Assembly: GCA_016792585.1 (NCBI GenBank)
Contig: JAEULB010000118.1
Coordinates: forward strand, 41,794 to 105,793
From: Rhodospirillaceae bacterium
GTDB lineage: Bacteria > Pseudomonadota > Alphaproteobacteria > SHVZ01
Length of the DNA stretch: 64,000 bases
Direction of reading: 5' to 3'
The first letter of the stretch is position 1, and each line of letters starts with the position of its first letter. Shown piece by piece: positions 43,056-52,723 of the stretch. Position numbers and translations under genes: made by a program. The notes beneath the pieces are model-generated. The model saw only the letters and a program-made list of their open reading frames with translations, had not been told where the DNA came from and ran no database searches.

Positions 43056-43748
43056 ATGGACGTCGATTGCGCGGCGGGTGGAAATGCACATCTGCGCCGG
43101 CACGAGCCGGCGGTCCAGACGCTGGACCTGATCTCTCTGCATGTGCCGAAGGCTTTCGGCACCTCTCTCGGCAAGGTGCTGGCCGAGCATTATGGCCCCC
43201 AGTGCATGCTGCGTGACTACGGGGTTTCGCTGGAATCCGGCGGCGCGCGGCGGTTAGTCAAGCCGAACCTTCAGCCGGGGACCCTGGTGGTCCACGGTCA
43301 CTTCCCGGCCGCCCGCTACGCCGACATGCCGGCCCGTCGCCGGGTCACCTTCCTTCGCGATCCGGTCCGCCGGACCGTCTCGCATTTCTTCTTCTGGCAG
43401 ACCGAGCCTCGGCATGGAAACGCCGTGCACGATCAGTTGCTCGATGGGCGCCTGGGGCTGCTCGAATTCGCGAGGCTGCCGGCGATCCGGCGCTTCTACG
43501 CCGACACGGTCTTCGGTGGCTGCGACATGAGGTCGTTCGACCTGGTCGGGATCGTCGAGGACCTGGCGCGCGACTGGCCCAGGTTCCAGCGCCTGACCGG
43601 AATCCAGGCGCAGCTTCCCCATCTCAACCGCAATAGCTACCCGGGCTACGCCGAGATCATCGGCCACGTGATGTCGGACGCAGCACTCCTGCGCGAGCTC
43701 CGCGGCATCCTCGCCGAAGACATCGAGTTCTACGCGCGGTACCTCTAG
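43056..43748 (+). CDS. Sulfotransferase-family protein
   Basis: A 230-aa protein. ISLHVPKAFGTSLGKVL is the 5'-phosphosulfate loop (PKxxGTSL type), and VTFLRDPVRRTVSHFFFW is the 3'-phosphate loop of PAPS-dependent sulfotransferases. Length and motifs fit small bacterial sulfotransferases that modify sugars or lipids. The usual Lys-Thr of PKTAGT is PKAFGT here, a variant to note. No PAPS-synthesis genes are near. The ATG at 43056 is used; regulation is suggested by the CRP-like dyad upstream. Confidence 0.8.
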   Translation: MDVDCAAGGNAHLRRHEPAVQTLDLISLHVPKAFGTSLGKVLAEHYGPQCMLRDYGVSLESGGARRLVKPNLQPGTLVVHGHFPAARYADMPARRRVTFLRDPVRRTVSHFFFWQTEPRHGNAVHDQLLDGRLGLLEFARLPAIRRFYADTVFGGCDMRSFDLVGIVEDLARDWPRFQRLTGIQAQLPHLNRNSYPGYAEIIGHVMSDAALLRELRGILAEDIEFYARYL

Positions 43749-43830
43749 GCGTCGTTTCTCCGGGCGCTGGCCCGGCTGGACTTCTGCGGCGGTCCCGAGG
43801 CACGCTTCGGCCCTCTTCACGGGAGCCTCG

Positions 43831-45333
43831 ATGCGCCTTTTCACCGCCATGCTCGGGACCGAGACCCATTCGTTCTCGCCGGTCCCGGCCGGCTTCAAGC
43901 TCTATCGCGACTTCTACCTGGTCCGCGGCGGCAAGCATAAGGAGCCGCCCGACTTCTGCGCCGAGCCGCTGGTGCATTTCAGGAATCGCGCAAAGGCGAA
44001 GGGCTGGGAGGTGGTGGAAAGCCTCGCCACATTCGCGCAGCCCGCGGCGCCGACGCTGAAGCACGTCTACGAGACCTTCCGCGACGAGATCCTGGCGGAC
44101 CTGAAGAAGGCGATGCCGGTCGACGCGGTGCTGCTCAACCTGCACGGCGCGATGATCGCCGACGGCTACGAGGACTGCGAAGGCGACCTGATGCAGCACA
44201 TCAGGACGATCGTTGGGCCCAAGGTGCCGATGGGCGTCGAGCTCGACCTCCACTGCCACCTGACCGACGAGATGCTCCAGGCCTCGACCGCGATGGTGAT
44301 CTACAAGGAGTATCCGCACGTCGACATCCTCGAATGCGCGGACAAGCTCTTCGACATCATCGCCGATGCGGTCGAGGGCAAGACCAGGCCGCACCAGGCG
44401 CTGTTCGACTGCCGCACCATCGGCCTCTATCCGACGACCTACGAGCCGATGAAGGGCTTCGTGAAGCGCATGCGCGAGATGGAGGGGAAGAACGGCATCC
44501 TCTCGCTCTCGCTCGGCCACGGCTTCCCCTGGGGCGACGTCAAGGAGACCGGCACCAAGATGCTGGTCGTGACCGACAACAGGCCGGAGGAGGGCGCGCG
44601 CCTCGCCGAGAAGCTCGGCCGCGAGGTCTATGCGATGCGGAAGGAGATCGAGCCGCCGTGGCTCGACCTCGAGCCCGCGATCGACCATGCGCTCGCGATC
44701 TCGTCCGGCAAGGCCAAGGACGGCACCCTGGCGATGGCGTCCGGCAACGGGCCGGTGGTGATCGGCGACGTCGCCGATAATGCCGGCGGCGGGGCGCCGT
44801 CGGACTCCACCTTCGTGCTCAGGAGCCTCTTGAAGCGCGGCGTAAAGAGCGCGGCGGTCGGCTGCTTCTGGGATGCCGGCGCGGTGGCGCTCTGCGAGGA
44901 GGTCGGCGTCGGCGGCAAGCTCAAGCTCCGCCTCGGCGGCAAGGTCGGCCGCGTCTCCGGCGATCCGCTCGACATCGACGTGACGGTGCTCGGCCTGACC
45001 GACGAGCTGGTCGACGTGATGGGCACCGGCCGCATGCCGCTCGGCCATGCCGCCGCCTTCCGCATCGACGGAACCGAGATCGACGTGGTCGCCAACACCT
45101 CGCGCTGCCAGACCTTCTCGCCCAAAGTGTTCGAGGCCTTCGGCATCGATCCGATGGCGAAGCAGCTCGTGGTGGTCAAGTCGATGAATCACTTCCGCTC
45201 GGGCTTCGAGCCGATCGCGCGCGGCATCGTCTATGCGGCCTCCCCCGCCTGCATCGACACCGACTACCGCCGGATCCCGTACAAGAATGTCCGCCGGCCG
45301 ATCTGGCCGCTCGACGAGAACCCCTGGGCGTAA
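43831..45333 (+). CDS. M81-family metallopeptidase (MlrC-like), copy 1
   Basis: A 500-aa zinc metallopeptidase of the microcystinase C (MlrC) family. Residues D139, H141 and H143 in ELDLHCHLTDEM match the metal ligands known for MlrC; H163 is in YKEYPHVD. Other blocks are LNLHGAMIADGYEDCEGDL, LSLGHGFPWGDV, and GDVADNAGGGAPSDST in the second domain. Family members cleave small peptides or other amide compounds; the substrate is unknown. Two paralogues follow at once, with 5 and 14 bp gaps. Confidence 0.93.
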   Translation: MRLFTAMLGTETHSFSPVPAGFKLYRDFYLVRGGKHKEPPDFCAEPLVHFRNRAKAKGWEVVESLATFAQPAAPTLKHVYETFRDEILADLKKAMPVDAVLLNLHGAMIADGYEDCEGDLMQHIRTIVGPKVPMGVELDLHCHLTDEMLQASTAMVIYKEYPHVDILECADKLFDIIADAVEGKTRPHQALFDCRTIGLYPTTYEPMKGFVKRMREMEGKNGILSLSLGHGFPWGDVKETGTKMLVVTDNRPEEGARLAEKLGREVYAMRKEIEPPWLDLEPAIDHALAISSGKAKDGTLAMASGNGPVVIGDVADNAGGGAPSDSTFVLRSLLKRGVKSAAVGCFWDAGAVALCEEVGVGGKLKLRLGGKVGRVSGDPLDIDVTVLGLTDELVDVMGTGRMPLGHAAAFRIDGTEIDVVANTSRCQTFSPKVFEAFGIDPMAKQLVVVKSMNHFRSGFEPIARGIVYAASPACIDTDYRRIPYKNVRRPIWPLDENPWA

Positions 45334-45338
45334 CGCCG

Positions 45339-46841
45339 ATGCGCCTCTTCACCGCGATGCTGGGAACCGAGACCAACACGTTCTCGCCGATCCCGGCGGG
45401 CTTCAAGCTCTACCAGGACTTCTACCTGGTGCGCGGCGGCAGGCACACGCAGCCCTACGGCTTCTTCGCACTGCCGCTGGTGCGCTTTCGCGAACGCGCC
45501 AAGGCGCTGGGATGGGAGGTCGTCGAGAGCCTCGCCACCTTCGCGCCGCCGGCGACCCGGACCCTCCGCCACGTCTACGAGACCTATCGCGACGAGATCC
45601 TCGCCGACCTGAAAGGCGCGATGCCGGTCGACGTCGTGCTGCTCAATCTCCACGGCGCCATGGTCGCGGACGGCTACGACGACTGCGAAGGCGACCTGCT
45701 GCAGCGTATCCGCGGCATTGTCGGGCCCAAGGTGCCGATCGGCGCCGAGCTCGACCTGCATTGCCACCTGACCCAGGAGATGATCGAGGCTTCCGACGCT
45801 TTGGTCATCTACAAGGAATATCCGCACACCGACATGGTGCCGCGCGCCGACGAGTTATTCGATATCATCCAGGGCAAGCTCGAAGGCCGGCTCAAGCCGC
45901 GTCAGGCGCTGTTCGACTGCCGCACCATCGGGCTCTATCCGACGCCGCTTGAACCGATGGCGAGCTTCGTCAAGCGCATGGCGTCGTTCGAAGGCAAGGA
46001 CGGCGTGCTCTCGGTTTCCTTCGCGCACGGCTTCCCCTGGGCCGACGTGCCGGAGGTCGGCAGCAAAATGCTGGTCGTCACCGACAACCGTCCGGATGAG
46101 GGCGCCAGGCTCGCCGAGAAGCTCGGCCGCGAAGCCTATGACCTCCGCCTGAAGTTCGAGCCGCCCTGGATGGACCTCGAGCCCGGCATCGACCGCGCGC
46201 TCGCGATCTCCGCCGGCAAGGAGAAGGACGCCTCGCTGCCGCAGGCGACCGGCAACGGCCCGGTGGTGATCGGCGATGTCACCGACAACGCCTTCGGCGG
46301 CGCGCCGTCGGATTCGACCTGGGTGCTGCGTGCGTTGCTTGCCCGCGGCCTCACCAGTGCGGCGGTCGGCTGCATCTGGGATGCGGGGGCGGTGGCGCTG
46401 GCCGAGGAGGTCGGCGTCGGCGGCCGGCTTCAGCTCCGCCTCGGCGGCAAGATCGGCCCGATCTCAGGATCGCCGCTCGATCTCCAGGTCACCGTCACCG
46501 GCCTCAACCCCGACCTCCGCGACATGCTGGGCGGCGGCGAGTTGCCCTTAGGCCGAGCGGCCGCCTTCCGCATCGACGGCACCGAGATCGACGTGGTCGC
46601 CAACAGCCTGCGTTCGCCCACGTCCTCGCCTCTCGCCTTCACCCGGCTCGGCATCGATCCGATGGCGAAGCAGCTCGTCGTGGTGAAGGCGATGAACCAC
46701 TTCCGCGACGGCTTCGCGCCGATCGCGCGCGGCATCGTCTATGCGGCGTCGCCCGGATGCATCGACGTGAACTATCGCCGATTGCCGTATACGAAGGTCC
46801 GCCGGCCGATCTGGCCGCTGGACGAGAATCCCTGGACCTGA
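45339..46841 (+). CDS. M81-family metallopeptidase (MlrC-like), copy 2
   Basis: A 500-aa paralogue, starting 5 bp after copy 1. The metal motif is ELDLHCHLTQEM, with Gln in place of the usual Asp of the other copies. LNLHGAMVADGYDDCEGDL and GDVTDNAFGGAPSDST are kept; the latter has AF where the others have AG. Several surface segments differ from copies 1 and 3, so substrates may differ too. The copy ends in RRPIWPLDENPW like the others, showing common descent. Confidence 0.93.
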   Translation: MRLFTAMLGTETNTFSPIPAGFKLYQDFYLVRGGRHTQPYGFFALPLVRFRERAKALGWEVVESLATFAPPATRTLRHVYETYRDEILADLKGAMPVDVVLLNLHGAMVADGYDDCEGDLLQRIRGIVGPKVPIGAELDLHCHLTQEMIEASDALVIYKEYPHTDMVPRADELFDIIQGKLEGRLKPRQALFDCRTIGLYPTPLEPMASFVKRMASFEGKDGVLSVSFAHGFPWADVPEVGSKMLVVTDNRPDEGARLAEKLGREAYDLRLKFEPPWMDLEPGIDRALAISAGKEKDASLPQATGNGPVVIGDVTDNAFGGAPSDSTWVLRALLARGLTSAAVGCIWDAGAVALAEEVGVGGRLQLRLGGKIGPISGSPLDLQVTVTGLNPDLRDMLGGGELPLGRAAAFRIDGTEIDVVANSLRSPTSSPLAFTRLGIDPMAKQLVVVKAMNHFRDGFAPIARGIVYAASPGCIDVNYRRLPYTKVRRPIWPLDENPWT

Positions 46842-46855
46842 GGAGCTTGAGAGAA

Positions 46856-48361
46856 GTGACGCGCCTGTTCACCGCCATGGTGGCGACCGAGACCCACACG
46901 TTTTCGCCGCTGCCCGCCGGCTTCAAGCTCTACGAGGAATGCTACATGGTCCGCGGCGGCCAGCACGGCGACCCGCCGAGCGTCTTCGCCGTGCCGCTCT
47001 GCATCTTCCGCGACCGTGCCAAGGCCAGGGGCTGGGAGGTGGTCGAGAGCCTGGCCTGCTTCGCCCAGCCGGCGAACCGCACGCTCAAGCACGTCTACGA
47101 GTCCTTCCGTGACGAGGTGCTGGCGGACTTGAGGAAGGCGATGCCGGTCGACGTGGTGATCCTGAACCTGCATGGCGCGATGGTCGCCGAGGGCTACGAC
47201 GACTGCGAGGGCGATCTCCTGATGAACATCCGGAAGATCGTCGGGCCCAAGGTGCCGATCGGCGCCGAGCTCGATCTCCACTGCCACATCACCGACGAGA
47301 TGATCCAGGCCGCGACCGCTCTCGTCATCTACAAGGAATACCCGCACACCGACATCGGCGAGCGCGCCGAGGAGCTGTTCAAGATCATCGCGGACACGGT
47401 CGACGGCAAGGTCAAGCCGGTCATGTCGCTGTTCGACTGCCGCACGATCGGTCTCTACCCGACGACGGTCGAGCCGATGGCGACGTTCGTCAAGAAGATG
47501 CAGTCGCTCGAAGGCAAGGACGGCGTGCTCTCGGTCTCGCTCGGCCACGGCTTCCCCTGGGCCGACGTCCGCGAGGTCGGCACCAAGATGCTGATCGTGA
47601 CCGACAACAAGAAGGACCACGGCGACAAGCTCGCCGAGAAGCTGGGCCGCGAGGTCTATGCGATGCGGAAGGAGATCGAGCCGCCCTGGCTCGATCTCGA
47701 GCCGGCGATCGACCGGTCCCTGAACATCTCGGCCGGCAAGGAGAAGGATTCGTCGCTCGGCATCGCCGGCGGCAACGGCCCGGTGGTGATCGCCGACATC
47801 GGCGACAATGCCGGCGGCGGTGCGCCCAGCGACTCCACCTTCATCCTGCGCTCGCTGCTCAATCGCGGCGTCACCTCGGTGGCGGTCGGCTGCTTCTGGG
47901 ATCCGGGAGCGGTGGCGCTGGCCGAGGATGTCGGCGTCGGCGGCAAGCTGGAGCTCCGCATCGGCGGGAAGATCGGCCCGGTCTCGGGCGACCCGCTCGA
48001 CGTCAAGGTGACGGTGACGGCACTCGTCGACGAGCTCACCGACAGCCTCGGCACCGGCCTCACCTCGCTCGGCCGCGCCGCGGCGTTCCGCATCGACGGC
48101 ACCGAGATCGACGTGGTCGCCAATACCGGCCGCTCGCAGACCCTGTCGCCGGACTCGTTCCGCCAGATGGGCATCGACGTGATGGCGAAGCAGCTCGTGG
48201 TCGTGAAGTCGATGAACCACTTCCGCGCAGGATTCGCGCCGGTGGCTCGCGGCATCGTCTACGCGGCCTCGCCGGGCGCGGTCGACTTCAACTACAAGCG
48301 CCTGCCGTACACGAAGGTCCGCCGCCCGATCTGGCCGCTCGACGAGAATCCGTGGGCGTGA
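46856..48361 (+). CDS. M81-family metallopeptidase (MlrC-like), copy 3
   Basis: A 501-aa paralogue. GTG 46856 follows an AGGAG-type site 9 to 13 bases upstream and aligns with the starts of copies 1 and 2 (TRLFTAMVATETHTFSP). The metal motif is ELDLHCHITDEM and the second-domain motif is ADIGDNAGGGAPSDST. Together the three form one operon and appear to have arisen by tandem duplication. Their neighbours include substrate-binding proteins typical of peptide or opine import, which fits uptake and cleavage of small amide compounds. Confidence 0.93.
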   Translation: MTRLFTAMVATETHTFSPLPAGFKLYEECYMVRGGQHGDPPSVFAVPLCIFRDRAKARGWEVVESLACFAQPANRTLKHVYESFRDEVLADLRKAMPVDVVILNLHGAMVAEGYDDCEGDLLMNIRKIVGPKVPIGAELDLHCHITDEMIQAATALVIYKEYPHTDIGERAEELFKIIADTVDGKVKPVMSLFDCRTIGLYPTTVEPMATFVKKMQSLEGKDGVLSVSLGHGFPWADVREVGTKMLIVTDNKKDHGDKLAEKLGREVYAMRKEIEPPWLDLEPAIDRSLNISAGKEKDSSLGIAGGNGPVVIADIGDNAGGGAPSDSTFILRSLLNRGVTSVAVGCFWDPGAVALAEDVGVGGKLELRIGGKIGPVSGDPLDVKVTVTALVDELTDSLGTGLTSLGRAAAFRIDGTEIDVVANTGRSQTLSPDSFRQMGIDVMAKQLVVVKSMNHFRAGFAPVARGIVYAASPGAVDFNYKRLPYTKVRRPIWPLDENPWA

Positions 48362-48403
48362 GGCGACGCAAGCCTCGCTTCGCTCGCCCCCACGAATCGA
48401 GTT

Positions 48404-48428
48404 CCCTCTCCCGCGAAGCGGGGGAGGG
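48404..48428. repeat. Intergenic hairpin of the CCCTCTCCCGC type
   Basis: CCCTCTCCCGC-GAA-GCGGGGGAGGG forms an 11-bp stem, then GACGGGGTGGGG follows. Elements of this look are widely repeated in GC-rich proteobacterial genomes. It is placed between the M81 genes and the convergent aldo/keto reductase, where it may serve as a terminator. Confidence 0.65.
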
Positions 48429-48464
48429 ACGGGGTGGGGCGCCGCGTAGGCGGCGGTCGGATCG

Positions 48465-49439
48465 TCAGCTCTTCTTCGGCGGCTGCGAGAGCGCGCTCTT
48501 CGCGTATTGATCGCGGATCTTCGTGAGGTCGGCTGGCGAGAGCCGGCCGGCGGTTGACGCCTTCGCGTTCTCATCGACCTCGGACGGCGTCAGCATGCCA
48601 GGGATCACGCACGAGACCGCGTCCCAGGAGAGACAGAAGCGGATCGCGACCTGCGGCAGCGGCTGTCCGTCGCGCCTGGCGATGTCGGACGCCATCGCGC
48701 GGCCTTCGGTCGCCCAGAGAGCGAGACGATCCTTGGCCCAGTTGGCGCGGTGGTCGCCGGGCGCGAAGGCCTGGCTTTGTGGCGCCTCGCCGGCGAGCAT
48801 CCCGAAGGCCAAGGGCGTGCGGGCGATCAGGCCGGCGCCGCTGCTGGCGACGAGATCGAACAGCCCTGAGTCGATCGCACGGTGGTCGATCAGGTTGAAG
48901 TTCACCTGCACGACCCGAGCGCCGAGATCCCTGATCGCCGCGACCGCCTCGGCAGGCGCCTTCAGGGACAGGCCGAACTCGCGGATCTTGCCCTCGCGTA
49001 TCAGCTCTTCCAGCGTGGCGAGGATCGGGGGATCGGCCTTGAGCTGGTCGATGGTCGGGTTGTGGAGCTGAAGCAGGTCGATGCGCTCGCGCTTGAGGCG
49101 GCCGAGCGACGCCTCGACGCCGCGGCGGATCGCTGCGGCCGAGAAGTCGACCGGAAAGTCGAACTGGTCCTGCCCGGCCTTGGTCGCGATCGTGACGTCG
49201 GCGCGGTTGCCGAAGGCGATGCCGAGCAGGCGTTCTGAGCGGCCGTTGCCGTAGGCGGGGGCCGTGTCGAAGAAGGTGATGCCGCGCTCGACCGCGCGTT
49301 CGAGGGCGCGCAGCGATTCCGCATCGTCGGTCTCGCCATAGGAGGCGCCGGGCACCAGCCCGCCGATGCCCCAGCCGCCGAAGCCGATCTCCGAGACGGC
49401 GAGGCCGGTCCGGCCGAGCGGGCGCGTCTTCACCGACAA
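48465..49439 (-). CDS. Aldo/keto reductase
   Basis: A 324-aa NADPH-dependent oxidoreductase of the AKR fold. Catalytic tetrad: Asp and Tyr in FFDTAPAYGNGRSERLLG, Lys in TIATKAG, His in LLQLHNPTID. The C-terminal coenzyme part is AIRFCLSWDAVSCVIPGMLTPSEVDEN. Substrate class is unknown; it is the AKR group near L-fucose/pyridoxal-like dehydrogenases. It is followed on its strand by nothing and preceded by the substrate-binding gene, which may share its transcript. Confidence 0.92.
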   Translation of the reverse strand: MSVKTRPLGRTGLAVSEIGFGGWGIGGLVPGASYGETDDAESLRALERAVERGITFFDTAPAYGNGRSERLLGIAFGNRADVTIATKAGQDQFDFPVDFSAAAIRRGVEASLGRLKRERIDLLQLHNPTIDQLKADPPILATLEELIREGKIREFGLSLKAPAEAVAAIRDLGARVVQVNFNLIDHRAIDSGLFDLVASSGAGLIARTPLAFGMLAGEAPQSQAFAPGDHRANWAKDRLALWATEGRAMASDIARRDGQPLPQVAIRFCLSWDAVSCVIPGMLTPSEVDENAKASTAGRLSPADLTKIRDQYAKSALSQPPKKS

Positions 49440-49458
49440 GGATGCCTCCAGAAAAGAA

Positions 49459-49490
49459 CTGCCCCCTCCGCCGGGCGGCGGAGAGGGCAG
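49459..49490. repeat. Intergenic inverted repeat
   Basis: 14-base arms CTGCCCCCTCCGCC and GGCGGAGAGGGCAG with one mismatch and loop GGGC. It lies between the substrate-binding protein and aldo/keto reductase genes and may end transcription of the former. It resembles the hairpin at 48404 in being built of CCCTC/GAGGG. Confidence 0.6.
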
Positions 49491-49520
49491 GATGATACGA
49501 CGCCAGCTAGTCGAGGAGGC

Positions 49521-51095
49521 TTACTTCTTCTCGACGTTCCAGAACACCGGGATCGCGACCTCGACGATGCCCTGCAGGCTCTTCTTGTAGGCCATCGGCT
49601 GGAAGAAGGTGCCGAGCGGGATGAAGTAGGCCTGCTCGACCGCGCGCTTCTGGATCGCTTCGCCGATCGCCTTGCGCTTGGTGATGTCGCCTTCCTTGGC
49701 CCAGTCGTCGCGGAGCTTGGTCATGGTCTCGTCGCACGGCCAGCCCGGCCAGCCCGAACGGTCGCAGGCGGTGGTGAGGCCGTAGTTGGAGATCGCCGAA
49801 CCCAGCTCGAAGCCGAAGCCCCAGGTGTGCACGACGTTCCAGCCGCCGGCTTCCGGCGCATCCTGCTTGGCGCGACGCGCGAGCAGGCCGCCCCAGTCGG
49901 TGTTCACGTCCTCGACGTTGAACCCGACCTCGCGCAGCGTCGCCACGGTGACGATGCTCATGTCGCGGATGATCTGCTGATCCGACGGGATCAGCACGAC
50001 CACCTTCTCGCCCTTGTAGCCGGATTCCTTCAGCAGTTCCTTGGCCTTCGCCAGGTTCTTCTTCTGGAAGTCCTCGGCGAACTTCTCGGTGCCGGTCGGC
50101 GTGCCGCAGGCCATGAAGGCCCAGCAGACCTTCCAGTTGGCAGGGTCGCTGCCGACCGCGGCCTGCATGAAGTCCTTCTGGTCGACCGCGTGCATGAAGG
50201 CCTGGCGGGCCTTCACGTTGTTGAACGGCGGGTGCAGGTGGTTCGGGCGCATGATGCCGATGGCACCGTTCGGGTTGTGCACCTTGGCGGTCAGGTTCGG
50301 GTTGCGCTTCAAGGTCGGCAGCAGGTCGAGCGGCGGCGTCTCGTACCAGTCGACCTCGCCGCGATCGAGGGCCGCGGTCGCGGTCGCGGGATCGGTGATG
50401 ATCAGCCACTCGACGCGGTCGACCTTGACCACCTTGCCGCCGGCGTACCAGCTCGCCGGCTCGGCACGCGGCACGTAGTCGGTGTTCCTGGCGTAGACCA
50501 CCTTCGAGTCCGGCACGAACTCGTTGGCGACGAACTTGAAGGGGCCGGAGCCGATGTTCGACGTGATCGGCGTGCCGCCGTCCATCGAGGCGTCCTTCTC
50601 CGGATAGACGTAGAGCGCCTTGGCGCTCATCTTCGCCATCGAGTCGATGGTCGAGCCCCAGGCTTCCTTCAGCGTGAGGGTGAAGGTGCGGTCGTCGACC
50701 GCGGCCAAGGTCATGCCCTGCTTCAGCATGATCAGGCCGTTGGTGTCCTTCGGCGCCCAGCGCTTGATCGAGGCGACCGCGTCCTTGGCGGTGACCGGCG
50801 ATCCATCATGGAACTTGAGGCCGGGGCGGAGCTTCATCGTGTAGACGAGCCCGTCGGCCGACAGCGTGTAGCTCTCGACCATCTGCGGCTTCGGCGCCTG
50901 GTCCTTGTCGGCGCCGAACAGCGTGTCCCAGATCATGTAGGCGTGCTGATGCGAGATCGACGACTGGTTGATCGTCGTGTCGAACACCGAAAGCTTCGCC
51001 TGCGGAATGTAGCGGAGCGTGGTCTGCGCCTCCGCTCCGTGTGCGAGCAGGGCCGCTGCGGCGACGCCTGCGAGAAGACTCCAACGACGTGACAT
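49521..51095 (-). CDS. ABC transporter substrate-binding protein, family 5 (peptide type), copy 1
   Basis: A 524-aa periplasmic binding protein. A signal peptide (SLLAGVAAAALLAHGAEAQ) precedes the SBP_bac_5 body, with YTMKLRPGLKFHDGSPVTAKDAVASIKRW as the family block and IGSGPFKFVANEFVPDSKVVYARN. ATG 51095 follows AAGGAGG and is preferred over a start 36 bases upstream. Family 5 proteins bring in peptides, opines or nickel. No permease or ATPase gene is adjacent, which is unusual. A paralogue lies at 54198. Confidence 0.93.
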   Translation of the reverse strand: MSRRWSLLAGVAAAALLAHGAEAQTTLRYIPQAKLSVFDTTINQSSISHQHAYMIWDTLFGADKDQAPKPQMVESYTLSADGLVYTMKLRPGLKFHDGSPVTAKDAVASIKRWAPKDTNGLIMLKQGMTLAAVDDRTFTLTLKEAWGSTIDSMAKMSAKALYVYPEKDASMDGGTPITSNIGSGPFKFVANEFVPDSKVVYARNTDYVPRAEPASWYAGGKVVKVDRVEWLIITDPATATAALDRGEVDWYETPPLDLLPTLKRNPNLTAKVHNPNGAIGIMRPNHLHPPFNNVKARQAFMHAVDQKDFMQAAVGSDPANWKVCWAFMACGTPTGTEKFAEDFQKKNLAKAKELLKESGYKGEKVVVLIPSDQQIIRDMSIVTVATLREVGFNVEDVNTDWGGLLARRAKQDAPEAGGWNVVHTWGFGFELGSAISNYGLTTACDRSGWPGWPCDETMTKLRDDWAKEGDITKRKAIGEAIQKRAVEQAYFIPLGTFFQPMAYKKSLQGIVEVAIPVFWNVEKK

Positions 51096-51130
51096 GAGCT
51101 GCCTCCTTGGTTGGTTCTTAGGCGTACGCA

Positions 51131-52723
51131 TTAAGCGGCGGCGCGAACCAGGTCCGACGCCTTCTCGCCGATCATGATGATCGGCGCATTGGTATGTCCA
51201 GAGATCTGCGTCGGCAGGACCGAGCCGTCGGCGACGCGAAGCCCTTCGATGCCATGCACCTTGAGGTCGGGTCCGACCACGGCGTTCGCATCTGTCGCCG
51301 GCCCCATCTTGCAGGTGCCGCAGAGATGTCCGACCGAGGCGCCGGTCTCGCGCGCATGCGCCAGCAGCTCGTCATCGGTATTCAGGTGCGGCGCCGGCCA
51401 GATCTGCTCGCCGCGATAGGGATCGAGCTCGGGCGAGGCCACGATCCTGCGGGCAAGCCTGAGCCCGTCGATCAGCACGCGGCGGTCGGTCTCGGTCGCG
51501 AGGTAGTTGGGCCGGATCGCCGGCGCCTGCTTCGGATCGGTCGAGCGAATGTGAATGGAGCCGCGGCTCTCGGGCCGGAGCTGGAAGGCCACGATCGACA
51601 TGCCGGGCTGGTCCTCGAACACGCCGATCTTGCCCTGCTGCATCGACCACGGCGTGAAGGTCAGCTCCAGGTCGGGCAGGTCCAGCTCCGGGCGGGAGCG
51701 GAGGAAGGCGCAGAGCTGGGCCGCGCAGATCGCGAGCAGGCCGCGGCGGAACAGCGCGTACTTCATCGCCTCGATGCCGAGACGGATGCCGCTCATGCGC
51801 TCGTTGAAGCTGACCTTCTGGGTCACGCGCCAGACCGAGCGAGCGAGGTAGTGGTCGTGCAGGTTCTCGCCGACGCCCTTCAAGTCGTGGACGACCTCGA
51901 TGCCGAGATCCTTCAGGCGCCCGCCCTGGCCGACGCCGGAGAGCTCGAGCAGCTGCGGCGATCCGATCGAGCCGCCGCAAAGGATGACCTCGCCGGCGCG
52001 TACCTCGCGCGGCTGGCCCTGGATCTCGTAGGCGAGGCCGACGCAGCGCTTGCCCTCGAACAGGAGACGCCGCGCCTCGGCGTGGGTCTCGACCGTCAGG
52101 TTCGGGCGCGAGCGCACCGGATTGAGGTACGCGACGGAGGTCGAATGCCGCCGTCCGTTCCGCGTGTTCATCTGGAAGTAGTTGATGCCCTCGTGGCGCG
52201 CGCCGTTCGGATCTGCGTTGTACGGGATGCCGTGGCGCTCGGCGGCCTTGATGAAGACCTCGCACAGCTCCCAGCGGTCGCGGGCATAGCTGACCGACAT
52301 CGGCCCCTCGCCGCCGCGGAACTCGTCGGCGCCGCCTTCGAACCTCTCCATCCGCTTGAAGTAGGGCAGCACCTCGGAGAAGGACCAGCCGCGGTTCCCC
52401 ATCTGCGCCCAGGTGTCGTAGTCGTCCGCCTGGCCGCGGGTGAAGCCGAGGCCGTTGATCGAGCTCGATCCGCCCAGGACCTTGCCGCGCGGGATCGTCA
52501 GGCTGCGCCCGCCCGTCGAGTCTTCGGGCTCGGTCTGGAACTGCCAGGAAACGTTCGGGTCGCGGAAGGTCTTGCCGTAGCCGAGCGGGATATGGAGCCA
52601 GGGGTGGCGATCTTCGGGGCCCGCTTCCAGCAGCAGGACCTGCGCCCGCGGGTCCTCCGACAGCCGGGCGGCGAGCACGCAGCCGGCCGAGCCGGCACCG
52701 ACGATCACATAGTCGAAGCGCAT
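51131..52723 (-). CDS. GMC-family FAD oxidoreductase (choline/alcohol dehydrogenase type)
   Basis: A 530-aa flavoenzyme. FAD is bound by DYVIVGAGSAGCVLAARLSED (residues 4-24). Other GMC marks are GGSSSINGLGFTRG, VILCGGSIGSPQLLELSGVG and, near the C-terminus, SGHTNAPIIMIGEKASDL with the active-site-type His. It oxidises an alcohol or polyol to an aldehyde. It lies 35 bp before the substrate-binding gene on the same strand, so both may act on one imported compound. Confidence 0.93.
   Translation of the reverse strand: MRFDYVIVGAGSAGCVLAARLSEDPRAQVLLLEAGPEDRHPWLHIPLGYGKTFRDPNVSWQFQTEPEDSTGGRSLTIPRGKVLGGSSSINGLGFTRGQADDYDTWAQMGNRGWSFSEVLPYFKRMERFEGGADEFRGGEGPMSVSYARDRWELCEVFIKAAERHGIPYNADPNGARHEGINYFQMNTRNGRRHSTSVAYLNPVRSRPNLTVETHAEARRLLFEGKRCVGLAYEIQGQPREVRAGEVILCGGSIGSPQLLELSGVGQGGRLKDLGIEVVHDLKGVGENLHDHYLARSVWRVTQKVSFNERMSGIRLGIEAMKYALFRRGLLAICAAQLCAFLRSRPELDLPDLELTFTPWSMQQGKIGVFEDQPGMSIVAFQLRPESRGSIHIRSTDPKQAPAIRPNYLATETDRRVLIDGLRLARRIVASPELDPYRGEQIWPAPHLNTDDELLAHARETGASVGHLCGTCKMGPATDANAVVGPDLKVHGIEGLRVADGSVLPTQISGHTNAPIIMIGEKASDLVRAAA

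Noticed and set aside
48404..48428. Attachment site or inverted-repeat end of an insertion sequence
   Set aside because: No transposase or integrase and no matching partner repeat nearby; the form is that of a common intergenic hairpin.
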